A stretch of DNA of 8,917 bases from Gammaproteobacteria bacterium. GTDB taxonomy: Bacteria > Pseudomonadota > Gammaproteobacteria > Eutrophobiales > Eutrophobiaceae. The stretch lies in assembly GCA_003645215.1 (NCBI GenBank), contig QNEM01000068.1, positions 1 through 8,917 on the forward strand. The letters are read 5' to 3'. Made by a program: the position numbers and the translations under genes. The notes under the pieces are model-generated. The model ran no database searches and was not told the DNA's origin. It saw only the letters and a program-made list of their open reading frames with translations. Within the stretch, counting starts at the first letter, position 1; each line of letters begins with the position of its first letter. Below are positions 1 to 6,294 of the stretch, piece by piece.

Positions 1-7
1 TACCCAT
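1..7 (-). CDS. 5' tip of a gene leaving the window to the left
   Basis: An ATG on the minus strand at 7-5 is followed by GGT and then the window edge, so only Met-Gly can be read. It is preceded by AAGGA (15-19, complement), with 7 nt between the AGGA core and the ATG, which is close to ideal for a ribosome binding site. This makes a real start plausible. The product cannot be identified. The repeats at 175-203 suggest, by inference only, a Y1-type (RAYT or IS200-like) transposase. An alternative is that a different minus-strand frame, open from about position 64 to the edge but lacking an ATG, is the coding one. Confidence 0.35.
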
Positions 8-14
8 TTTTATT

Positions 15-19
15 TCCTT
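15..19 (-). promoter_or_regulatory. Ribosome binding site for the run-off gene
   Basis: The complement reads AAGGA, 7 nt before the minus-strand ATG at position 7. Its match and spacing are the main reason to believe in a gene leaving the left edge. Confidence 0.4.
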
Positions 20-66
20 TTTCGTTATATACTTTTTCTATTTCAATAATTCTACCGATTAATCAC

Positions 67-81
67 GATACCTTACGTATC
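67..81. repeat. Small inverted repeat GATAC-cttac-GTATC
   Basis: A 5-bp stem (67-71 with 77-81) encloses a 5-nt loop. It lies 14 nt from the stronger palindrome at 96-110, so the two form a pair of short hairpins in the noncoding left edge. Alone it is weak and could be chance in AT-rich DNA. Paired short hairpins are known in REP-type elements, which gives it some context. Confidence 0.3.
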
Positions 82-129
82 TTCTCTTAATAAATCGTGG
101 TCAGACCACGTTTTTCCATCATCTCTCAT
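73..129 (-). CDS. Possible 18-codon mini-ORF (leader peptide or gene remnant)
   Basis: On the minus strand an ATG at 129 opens an 18-codon ORF, MRDDGKTWSDHDLLREDT, ending in TAA at 75-73. It has a textbook AGGAG (137-141, complement) 7 nt before the ATG. The palindrome at 96-110 lies inside it and encodes the TWSDH part. The stop is about 65 nt before the ATG of the gene leaving the window. It could be a leader peptide, a decayed N-terminus of a longer gene, or a chance ORF with a good ribosome site. I recognise no family. Confidence 0.25.
   Translation of the reverse strand: MRDDGKTWSDHDLLREDT
96..110. repeat. Perfect 15-nt palindrome CGTGGTC-A-GACCACG
   Basis: Seven bases on each side of A103 are perfectly complementary; as RNA it would fold as CGTGG/CCACG with a 5-nt loop. 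On the plus strand it is followed by five T (111-115), giving a terminator-like shape, though no plus-strand gene is seen upstream. On the minus strand it is followed by ATTTATT. From memory, half of it (CAGACCACG plus T-run) recalls the GGGGACAGACCACG repeats that flank Y1 transposase genes in some Gammaproteobacteria. It could also be an operator or a transposase-recognised hairpin. Confidence 0.55.
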
Positions 130-174
130 TTCTGTTCTCCTAGATTTCCATTTGCGGTTGTTCTTTAGAAAAAG

Positions 175-204
175 AGAAAAAGGGGACATAGAAAAAGGGG
201 ACAG
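175..204 (+). repeat. Tandem 15-nt repeat AGAAAAAGGGGACA(T/G), two copies
   Basis: AGAAAAAGGGGACAT at 175-189 is followed directly by AGAAAAAGGGGACAG at 190-204, identical for 14 of 15 bases and then running into ATTTATTTTTT. The repeat is seen directly. Its resemblance to repeat sequences around REP-associated tyrosine transposase genes is from memory. The AATAAATC before the palindrome at 96-110 recurs here on the opposite strand, before TGTCCCC, so the two repeat sites look like inverted relatives. Confidence 0.55.
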
Positions 205-272
205 ATTTATTTTTTAGGTAATTCCATTTAATTAAAAAAGTGTAGAATGAGTAGGATCAGGTACAACTTAGA

Positions 273-2108
273 CTAATTCATTGACTGCCTGACACCATAG
301 AGCTTCGAATAAAGTCCATCCTGTGAAAGTAATTCCCGGTGGCTACCCTGTTCACTAATCACACCTGCTTCAAATACATAGACATGGCTTGCCTGTTTGA
401 TGGCACTTAATCTGTGTGCCACGATCAGAGTAGTTCTGTCTTTGAGGAAATCACTCAGGGCTGCATGTAGTTGATATTCAGTCTCGGCATCCAGTGCTGA
501 AGTTGCTTCATCTAAAATCACAACTTTTGGTTCGCTTAACACCATCCGTGCAATAGCCAATCGTTGTCTTTGCCCACCAGATAAGCGAATACCCTGCCTG
601 CCAACAATGGTATCCAGACCATTCTGCATTTCCTCTACCGTGCTTTTTAATTGTGCTATTTCAAGGGCGTGCCATAAACGATCGTTATCCAGCTCACGAC
701 CCATAGTCAGGTTGGTTCTTATGGAATCATTAAACAAGGCCGGGTGTTGCAATACTGTTGCGACGTTTTCACGAATCACATCAAGGCCGATATCAGTAAC
801 AGGAACACCATCATAATAAATCATGCCTGTCCTGGCAGAATATAGACCAATCAAGACCTGTACCAATGTCGATTTACCTCCGCCACTGGCACCGACCAGG
901 GCTATTTTGTCTCCCGGTGCAATATCCAGATTAATCCCGTCCAGAACATCTGAATCACTACTGCCATAGGAAAAATGGACATCTTCAATTCTGATCCCGA
1001 CCGTATGTTTGTCCGCAAATGGATTTTTAATATGGCGATATTCAGGTTCCTGATGTAATGCAGGCAAGGCATTAATTCTTTCAAGTGCAGCATTTGCGCT
1101 ATACCAGGCATACTGTATGTTGAGGATCTCCTGTACCGGACCCATCATGAACCATAGATAACCAAACACAGCGAACATCAGACCGATACTGAGCCCTGAG
1201 AAAACCACCATCAACATGGCAACAGCACGGAAAAAATCAAATCCAAATAGGAATATCATAAAACTAAGGCGGTTCGCCGCATCACTTTTCCAGGCAAATG
1301 CAGCACCCTGATCCTTGACTGCCTTCGCCTGATCAATAATTTGCATTATGTAATGACGCTCGCGATTACTGGCACGTATTTGATGAATCGAATCCAGTGT
1401 CTCGACCAGGCTTTGTTGAAAAATGGCGAATGCTGAATTTTCTTCTTTCTTTAATTCCTTAACGTGCTTGCCCAGAACCATGGTGAAATAAATCACGACT
1501 GGATTAACAAACAGGATGAGCAATGCCAGTTGCCAATGTATCCAGAGTAAGATTGCTGCAACACCAATCACCGTCAGGACTGCAACCAGCAAGCGACTGA
1601 CGGTACTGCCGACAAAGTCATCGATGGTTTGTAAATCTGTAACCAGATATGAAGCCACGGTGCCAGAACCCAGGGTCTCATATTCAGACATGGAGACCTT
1701 CTGCAGATGTGATAGCAGGGCATGACGAATTCTGAAAATGACATCTTTGGCAATAATGGTAAATTGTCTCGATTGCCATACGTTCAATACCAATGATGTC
1801 AATCGCAAACATAAAGTCAAAATCAGCATCACTGCAATATAGAGCGTTGGCCCATGCCATGCATCAGGGGTATTGGCATTAATCGTTGCTACAACGATTG
1901 CGGGTTTATTTAACAGGACTTCGTCAACCAGCAGTGGCATCAATAAAGGCAAAGGCACACTGGCGAGTGTTGCCAGGATTGCAATAATATTTGCGTAGAC
2001 AATTTCACGTTTGTGCTCACTGGCAATAGTTAAAATATATTTCCAGTTGTACACCCGGTTCACTGCCTTATTTTCTTCCAGGATCGAAGTGTCTTGAATA
2101 TTTTCCAT
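273..2108 (-). CDS. ABC exporter half-transporter (permease fused to ATPase)
   Basis: This 611-residue protein has the type IV (MsbA/MdlB-like) exporter layout: an N-terminal membrane domain and a C-terminal nucleotide-binding domain, expected to work as a dimer in the inner membrane. Hydrophobic segments lie near residues 37-63, 88-110, 172-190, 193-212 and 281-322. The ATPase domain is intact: A-loop Tyr381, Walker A GASGGGKST (406-414), Q-loop Gln454, signature LSGGQ (509-513), Walker B VVILDE (529-534), D-loop SALD (537-540) and switch His565. Length is normal for the family. It starts 21 nt after the srkA stop; the only upstream purine-rich match, AGGTAA, is rather distant, so translation may depend on coupling. 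The substrate cannot be read from sequence; lipid, peptide or drug export are all possible. No C39 peptidase domain is present, which argues against a classic bacteriocin processor. Confidence 0.9.
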   Translation of the reverse strand: MENIQDTSILEENKAVNRVYNWKYILTIASEHKREIVYANIIAILATLASVPLPLLMPLLVDEVLLNKPAIVVATINANTPDAWHGPTLYIAVMLILTLCLRLTSLVLNVWQSRQFTIIAKDVIFRIRHALLSHLQKVSMSEYETLGSGTVASYLVTDLQTIDDFVGSTVSRLLVAVLTVIGVAAILLWIHWQLALLILFVNPVVIYFTMVLGKHVKELKKEENSAFAIFQQSLVETLDSIHQIRASNRERHYIMQIIDQAKAVKDQGAAFAWKSDAANRLSFMIFLFGFDFFRAVAMLMVVFSGLSIGLMFAVFGYLWFMMGPVQEILNIQYAWYSANAALERINALPALHQEPEYRHIKNPFADKHTVGIRIEDVHFSYGSSDSDVLDGINLDIAPGDKIALVGASGGGKSTLVQVLIGLYSARTGMIYYDGVPVTDIGLDVIRENVATVLQHPALFNDSIRTNLTMGRELDNDRLWHALEIAQLKSTVEEMQNGLDTIVGRQGIRLSGGQRQRLAIARMVLSEPKVVILDEATSALDAETEYQLHAALSDFLKDRTTLIVAHRLSAIKQASHVYVFEAGVISEQGSHRELLSQDGLYSKLYGVRQSMN

Positions 2109-2129
2109 TTATGTTTTGCTAGTTACCTA

Positions 2130-3131
2130 TTAATATCTGTTCCACTCTAACGGTGGCTCATCCATTAATGCTGCTTGTTCGCGCAGGCTCAGTATATGAT
2201 CTTCCCAATACTGTTGGGTATTAAAATATGGGAACGCCATGGGAAAGGCAGGGTCACTCCAGCGGCGTGCTAACCATGCCGAGTGATGCATTATCCTGAG
2301 CGACCTGAGTGCTTCGACTAAATACAATTCACTCATATTAAAATCACGAAACTCCGAATAACCTTCCAACAGGTCAGCAAGTCTTTCAGTCATGTACTCT
2401 CGATCACCTGATAAGAACATCCATAGATCCTGAATCGCCGGGCCCATCCGCGCATCATCAAAATCAAGAATAAAAGGAGAATCATCTCGCCAAAGAATAT
2501 TGCCGTGATGGCAATCACCATGCAGTCGAATGATACTGACATCACCTGCGCGGTCGTAACACTGGTAAATCCTTTTCATTATGTCTTCAGTCAGTGTTCG
2601 ATATGCCGTCTCAAGTTCCATCGGTATAAAGTTATTTTCAAGCAGAAAGATATTACATTCTGTGCCAAAGGTTTCCGGGTCTAATGTTGGTCTATGTTGA
2701 TATGGCTCTGCCCCACTGACATTATGAATCCGTGCCATAAATCGACCGAGTTGTTGCAGGTGTTCGGGGTTATCCAGTTCCGGGGGACGACCCCCTCTAC
2801 GCGGATAGAGTGAGAAACGGAAGTCTTCATGTTGATGCAAGGTTTCACCGTTGTCATTAACAAGCGGTCCAATCACTGGAATTTCATGTTCGGCCAGCTG
2901 GATTGTAAACTCCTGTTCTTCCCTGATAGCCTCATCCGACCAACGTGCCGGGCGGTAAAATTTTGCGATGACGGGCTCGGATTCATAAATACCTATCTGG
3001 TATACCCTGTTCTCATAACTATTTAACGCAAAAATACAGCCATCGCACTCTAGACCTGTACTCTCAATCGCATTCAGGATCTCATCTGGCCCAAGATTTT
3101 GATAGGAATCAACCGCTTTTTCTTCATTCAT
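2130..3131 (-). CDS. srkA: Stress response serine/threonine kinase SrkA (YihE family)
   Basis: This 333-residue cytoplasmic protein has the aminoglycoside-phosphotransferase/choline-kinase fold. Its N-terminus has the SYENRVYQ stretch (38-45) typical of SrkA, and AKFYRP places the likely ATP-binding Lys at 57. The catalytic loop HGDCHHGN (204-211) supplies Asp206 and Asn211, and ILDFDDA (221-227) supplies the metal-binding Asp223. Length is close to the E. coli protein (about 328 residues). In E. coli the family phosphorylates protein Ser/Thr and counters stress-induced cell death; that role is inferred here by homology. There srkA precedes dsbA; here the next gene is an ABC exporter. The ATG at 3131 gives the expected N-terminal length, though its Shine-Dalgarno match is weak. 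Confidence 0.92.
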   Translation of the reverse strand: MNEEKAVDSYQNLGPDEILNAIESTGLECDGCIFALNSYENRVYQIGIYESEPVIAKFYRPARWSDEAIREEQEFTIQLAEHEIPVIGPLVNDNGETLHQHEDFRFSLYPRRGGRPPELDNPEHLQQLGRFMARIHNVSGAEPYQHRPTLDPETFGTECNIFLLENNFIPMELETAYRTLTEDIMKRIYQCYDRAGDVSIIRLHGDCHHGNILWRDDSPFILDFDDARMGPAIQDLWMFLSGDREYMTERLADLLEGYSEFRDFNMSELYLVEALRSLRIMHHSAWLARRWSDPAFPMAFPYFNTQQYWEDHILSLREQAALMDEPPLEWNRY

Positions 3132-3233
3132 AAGTCTGATTCTATCAGGCGTCGATGAACAACGGTAAAACGGATTGCCTGAAGGTGAAAATAAATAGAT
3201 GATTGGACAACAATACCCAGACTACCCGGAAAT
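3132..3233. promoter_or_regulatory. Divergent intergenic region between srkA and the Sel1 gene
   Basis: This 102-nt gap must carry the promoters for both outward genes unless distal ones exist. Toward the Sel1 gene the best pair I find is TTGCCT (3175-3180) and GATGAT (3198-3203), spaced 17 nt, each matching 4 of 6 consensus bases. Toward srkA, TAGAAT (3139-3144, complement) matches 5 of 6 of a -10 box but has no good -35 and lies only 7 nt from the ATG. Neither is convincing. Confidence 0.3.
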
Positions 3234-4487
3234 ATGCCGCTAGATATATCACAACTTGTCTCTGATGCTGGTTCAGGTGACATTGATGCCCAGCTTCAGC
3301 TTGCAGACTTGTATGAGAGTGGATTTGGTGTGCCCGTTGATCTTGCCCAGGCTGCATATTGGTACCACAAGGCTGCGGATGGAGGATCGGCTAAAGCCCA
3401 GAATCAGTTAGGCCAATTCTATATCCATGGCAAAGGTGTAGCAGAAGATCATTCACAGGCATTTCACTGGTTCTCTTTATCTGCAAATCAAAATCAGGAT
3501 AGTGCCCAGGCAAATCTTGCCTGGTGTTACCAATGCGGCACTGGTACAGAAAAAGACTATACAAAGGCTTTTCAGTGGTATTTAAAAGCTGCAAATAATG
3601 GACACGCAGGTGCCAGATATAATCTGGGGTACATGTATGCGCATGGTCATGGCACTGAGAAAAATTATAAAGAAGCCTTTCAATGGTATGCACGCGCCGC
3701 CAGACAAGGACACGTAAAAGCAGAATTACTTGGTGGACTGATGTGTATGAATGGTCAGGGAACAGAACAAAACTATGAACAGGCATTCGAGTGGTATCAG
3801 GATGCGGCAATGCATGGATATGAAAAGGCCCAGTATAACCTGGCCTTAATGTACGCTGGTGGACATGCTGTTGAACAAGACGACCAACAGGCCTATGAAT
3901 GGCATAAAAAATCAGCGAAACAGGGCTACGTAAAGGCACAATTTAATCTTGGACTTTTGTATATGCATGGTCTCGGTGTCGAACTGGACTATAGCGAGGC
4001 TGAAAAATGGTTCCAAAGAGCTGCGAAACAGGATTACCTGAAGGCAAATTACCAATTGGGACAAATTTATCTACAAGGCCTTGATGTGCAAGCAGATGAA
4101 GTGAAAGCAGCAAAATTTTATCAATTGGCCGCTGAAGGCGATTATGCCAAAGCTCAGTACCGGCTTGGGCGACTCTACCATAAAGGTCTGGGTGTAGATC
4201 GAGATGAAACAACCGCCTACGACTGGTTTAGAAAAGCCGCCAAACAGGGAAATTCCAAGGCCCAATGTGCCACGGCAATCCATCTGGCAAAGGGAATTGG
4301 GGTGACAAAGGATTATGTCCAGGCATACGCATGGATGTTGCTTGCGAATAAATCACAAAACTCGCAGATCAAGGATTTTCTATCTAATATCAGCGAAAAA
4401 TTGACTGAATACCAGCTCATTGAAGCCAGGACACTCGCAGATAAATGGTATGGGGAACAGCATCGATTAACTACGGCATCTGAATAG
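3234..4487 (+). CDS. Cytoplasmic Sel1-like repeat protein (ten repeats)
   Basis: This 417-residue protein is a solenoid of ten contiguous Sel1-like repeats (TPR-related helical hairpins). Each is exactly 36 residues long, from residue 17 to 376, with the recurring pattern AxAxxxLGxxYxxGxGVxxDxxxAxxWxxKAAxxG. A 16-residue N-terminal cap and a 41-residue helical-looking C-terminal tail (377-417) flank the array. There is no signal peptide, lipobox or membrane segment, so it should be cytoplasmic, unlike many exported Sel1 proteins. Such repeats act as protein-interaction scaffolds; no partner can be named. The ATG at 3234 has a weak GGA just upstream, and no in-frame alternative is evident. Its TAG stop directly abuts the mltF stop on the other strand. 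Confidence 0.92.
   Translation: MPLDISQLVSDAGSGDIDAQLQLADLYESGFGVPVDLAQAAYWYHKAADGGSAKAQNQLGQFYIHGKGVAEDHSQAFHWFSLSANQNQDSAQANLAWCYQCGTGTEKDYTKAFQWYLKAANNGHAGARYNLGYMYAHGHGTEKNYKEAFQWYARAARQGHVKAELLGGLMCMNGQGTEQNYEQAFEWYQDAAMHGYEKAQYNLALMYAGGHAVEQDDQQAYEWHKKSAKQGYVKAQFNLGLLYMHGLGVELDYSEAEKWFQRAAKQDYLKANYQLGQIYLQGLDVQADEVKAAKFYQLAAEGDYAKAQYRLGRLYHKGLGVDRDETTAYDWFRKAAKQGNSKAQCATAIHLAKGIGVTKDYVQAYAWMLLANKSQNSQIKDFLSNISEKLTEYQLIEARTLADKWYGEQHRLTTASE
3282..4361 (+). repeat. Ten 108-nt coding repeats of the Sel1 array
   Basis: The ten 36-codon units keep a 108-nt period with no insertion or deletion. The DNA units have diverged well beyond simple tandem copies, with conservation mostly at structural positions (Ala, Leu-Gly, Tyr, Gly, Trp/Phe-Tyr). 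This suggests an old expansion under protein-level selection rather than recent slippage. Confidence 0.85.
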
Positions 4488-5960
4488 TCACAACACTGGA
4501 GAATTGATGATCGGTAATACTTCGTTTTTCTCTTCGTTGTTTTCCAGTCTCTGTTGCTGGACAACCCTTTTAATTTCGGCATCTTTCCATTTCAGAATAT
4601 CGTAATAGCGTCGAATATTTTTTACATAAACCACAGGTTCGGAACCCCTGGCATAGCCATGCCTGGTTTCTTGATGCCAGTTTTCATCTGCCAATAATGG
4701 CAGTCTTTCTCTTACGTCCAGCCATTTATCCGCATCACCACCCTGAGACTGGGTCAATTTTCTGGCATCCTCCAGATGTCCAAAACCGACATTATAGGCA
4801 GCAAGTGCAAACCACAACCTGTCCTCCCCCTGAATCCTTTCCGGTATTTTGTCTTTCATCTTATTCAGGTAACGCGCACCACCCAGAATACTTTGTTCCG
4901 GATCAAGTCTGTCATCAACGCCCAATGATTTTGCAGTGTCTGTTGTTAACATCATCAGTCCTCGCACACCTGTAGAAGATCTTGCTTCTGGATTCCAGTG
5001 AGATTCCTGATAACTCATTGCTGCCAGAAGAAACCAGTCCAGTTGCGTTTCTCTCGCTGATTTTATAAATAGCTCCTTGTATTTTGGTAAGGTCTTATGA
5101 ACATTCTCTATAAACACGCGCGTATCAATATAATCAAATGATTTTGCATATTTGTAATAATGGTTAATTAATTCATCCAATGAACCATTTTTATTTATTT
5201 TATTAAAGAATTTTCTGACTGCCTCATCCAGGGATCGATCACTATTTAGTTGATATACCCAGGCAACAGGTAATTCCCCCGTGATATCGAAAGCGACCCT
5301 GACCTCAGGAAAGAGATAACGATACATGTCCACCCAGTTAGAATCTGCAATTGCCATTGGTACCTTATGATCATTCACCATCTTCAGGATTTGAGTCATG
5401 CTTTTATTTTCAAGCACGCGCCAGGCAAGATCCGGATAAAAAAAGCTTAATTTTTTTAACAGCATTTGATAAGACACGTCTTCACCAATAACGACCTCAT
5501 CTTCCTTAATATCCGCAATTGATCCTGGCTTTCTGTTTTTCTGATGATAAACAAGTTGCCTCCTTGCCGTGATATAAGCGGGTCCATATTCAAGCGTATT
5601 ATCAGGGTATCCCGATAATGCTGATGCCGATGATCCGATATGAGCTTTATTCTTATTAATTAGCGATGTCACATCATGCTTGTTTTTTACAACAATCAAA
5701 TTCAAATCGAGATCCAGACTATCGGCAAACATACTGGCCAGTTCGTATTCCAGACCTTCGGCCGTGCCATCTGATCCTTTGAAATATGTTAGTGGGCTTT
5801 CTACAGTGACGAACCGTAACTCACCAGACTCACGAATTGATTGAAGAACCGTCTTTTGATCAGCACATGACGAAAGCAGTAATACGCATAGAACAGGTAA
5901 AAACAATAGTTGAAAATTGCTTTTTTGACCCCATATGTCTTTATGGTTTTTATGCTTCAT
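4488..5960 (-). CDS. mltF: Membrane-bound lytic murein transglycosylase MltF
   Basis: This 490-residue lipoprotein cleaves peptidoglycan glycan strands to 1,6-anhydromuropeptides at the outer membrane. A basic N-terminus and hydrophobic stretch (17-29) end in lipobox LSSC, with lipidated Cys32. Residues about 38-270 form a solute-binding-protein family 3 type domain (GELRFVTVESPLTYFKG onward), the regulatory module of MltF. The C-terminal lysozyme-like family 1 domain has catalytic Glu319 in SYQESHWNP, GLMMLT (334-339) and ALAAYNVGFGH (386-396), the usual signature set. Length is slightly below E. coli MltF (518). Ser30-Ser31 after Cys-1 favour signal peptidase II; Ala33 at +2 favours outer-membrane sorting. 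The gene runs divergently from the apbE cluster and is convergent with the Sel1 gene with no gap. Confidence 0.95.
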   Translation of the reverse strand: MKHKNHKDIWGQKSNFQLLFLPVLCVLLLSSCADQKTVLQSIRESGELRFVTVESPLTYFKGSDGTAEGLEYELASMFADSLDLDLNLIVVKNKHDVTSLINKNKAHIGSSASALSGYPDNTLEYGPAYITARRQLVYHQKNRKPGSIADIKEDEVVIGEDVSYQMLLKKLSFFYPDLAWRVLENKSMTQILKMVNDHKVPMAIADSNWVDMYRYLFPEVRVAFDITGELPVAWVYQLNSDRSLDEAVRKFFNKINKNGSLDELINHYYKYAKSFDYIDTRVFIENVHKTLPKYKELFIKSARETQLDWFLLAAMSYQESHWNPEARSSTGVRGLMMLTTDTAKSLGVDDRLDPEQSILGGARYLNKMKDKIPERIQGEDRLWFALAAYNVGFGHLEDARKLTQSQGGDADKWLDVRERLPLLADENWHQETRHGYARGSEPVVYVKNIRRYYDILKWKDAEIKRVVQQQRLENNEEKNEVLPIINSPVL

Positions 5961-6012
5961 ATTTATAATCGTTATACCATTTATAGTGCTATTCTACTGC
6001 TCTGAAGCCCTG

Positions 6013-6026
6013 GTAATCTAAATTAC
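6013..6026. promoter_or_regulatory. Operator-like dyad GTAAT-ctaa-ATTAC
   Basis: A perfect 5-bp inverted repeat with a 4-nt spacer sits in the -35/-10 spacer of the presumed promoter for the small secreted protein. The position is where a repressor would bind. Short AT-rich dyads arise easily by chance, so confidence is low. Confidence 0.2.
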
Positions 6027-6027
6027 T

Positions 6028-6033
6028 TATAAT
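6028..6033 (+). promoter_or_regulatory. Consensus -10 box TATAAT close to a start codon
   Basis: A perfect TATAAT ends 8 nt before the ATG at 6042, so transcription would begin at or within a few bases of the start codon. No Shine-Dalgarno sequence precedes that ATG. Together these suggest a leaderless or nearly leaderless mRNA. The -35 region (about 6005-6011) is poor, so this is a candidate only. Confidence 0.35.
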
Positions 6034-6041
6034 CTGACACG

Positions 6042-6290
6042 ATGATCCAGCAGTTAATTCCAATATCTTATATATTTATTATTGCCTATGCTCCTGTGGG
6101 TCTTGCAGAACAGTCGCCTGATCTGGATCCCTATAACGAAAAGCTTAAACATCAACTACACAGAGCCATACTTGCCAGTAGCGAAGATTATTTACCGGGG
6201 ACACGCCACCTTTCTTCTGTGAGACGTAGAGGTTGGTCCATTTCCTCGTTCCAGTCACCGGAAGAACCCGCACATAGGGCTGTTATGTAA
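6042..6290 (+). CDS. Small exported protein of unknown function
   Basis: I do not recognise a family for this 82-residue protein. Residues 1-22 look like a signal peptide: a hydrophobic stretch (5-18) and a GLA end, predicting cleavage Ala22/Glu23 and leaving a mature protein of about 60 residues. There is no Cys, so it is not a lipoprotein and forms no disulfides. The mature part starts acidic and proline-containing (QSPDLDPY), then becomes basic, with RRRGW at 61-65. It ends 4 nt before the apbE ATG, so the two are probably co-transcribed. It has no flavinylation motif of the SGAT type, so it is unlikely to be an ApbE substrate. The lack of a charged N-terminus before the hydrophobic stretch is atypical for a signal peptide. 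A spurious ORF cannot be excluded. Confidence 0.55.
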   Translation: MIQQLIPISYIFIIAYAPVGLAEQSPDLDPYNEKLKHQLHRAILASSEDYLPGTRHLSSVRRRGWSISSFQSPEEPAHRAVM

Positions 6291-6294
6291 AGTT

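Larger units (their letters stand above)
1..272. other. AT-rich intergenic region with repeats, likely edge of a small mobile element
   Basis: This stretch is visibly richer in A and T than the genes to its right and has no ORF of ordinary gene length. It carries the tandem GGGGACA repeat, two short hairpins, an 18-codon ORF and the start of a gene leaving the window. No GC-rich hairpin with T-run is seen directly after the exporter stop codon at 273, so termination of the minus-strand operon is not explained. The mobile-element reading rests on repeat resemblance and is tentative. Confidence 0.35.
5961..6041. promoter_or_regulatory. Divergent intergenic region between mltF and the apbE cluster
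   Basis: This 81-nt region separates two outward genes. It contains TTATAATC twice in direct orientation (5963-5970 and 6027-6034). A TATAAC on the complement (5971-5976) is a candidate -10 for mltF without a good -35. A small dyad at 6013-6026 lies just upstream of the plus-strand TATAAT. A shared regulator acting on both sides is possible but not shown. Confidence 0.35.

Noticed and set aside
257..293. TCAGG...CCTGA as a terminator after the exporter gene
   Set aside because: The stem is 5 bp with a loop of over 25 nt, half of it inside the coding end, and no T-run follows on the minus strand.
3391..3939. 182-codon open frame on the minus strand
   Set aside because: It lies wholly antisense to the Sel1 array, whose repeated codon pattern keeps stops out of this frame. 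The translation is rich in His, Pro and Leu with no recognisable domain.
4495..4548. ACTGGA/TCCAGT inverted repeat as a shared terminator for the convergent genes
   Set aside because: The arms are only 6 bp and separated by 42 nt, with no T-run at the right place; it lies inside the mltF coding end.
4313..4582. 89-codon minus-strand frame spanning the Sel1-mltF junction
   Set aside because: It overlaps two well-supported genes in another frame and has no recognisable content.
6042..6290. The small exported protein as an ApbE substrate
   Set aside because: The FMN-acceptor motif (SGAT-type with an acceptor Thr/Ser) is absent from the protein.
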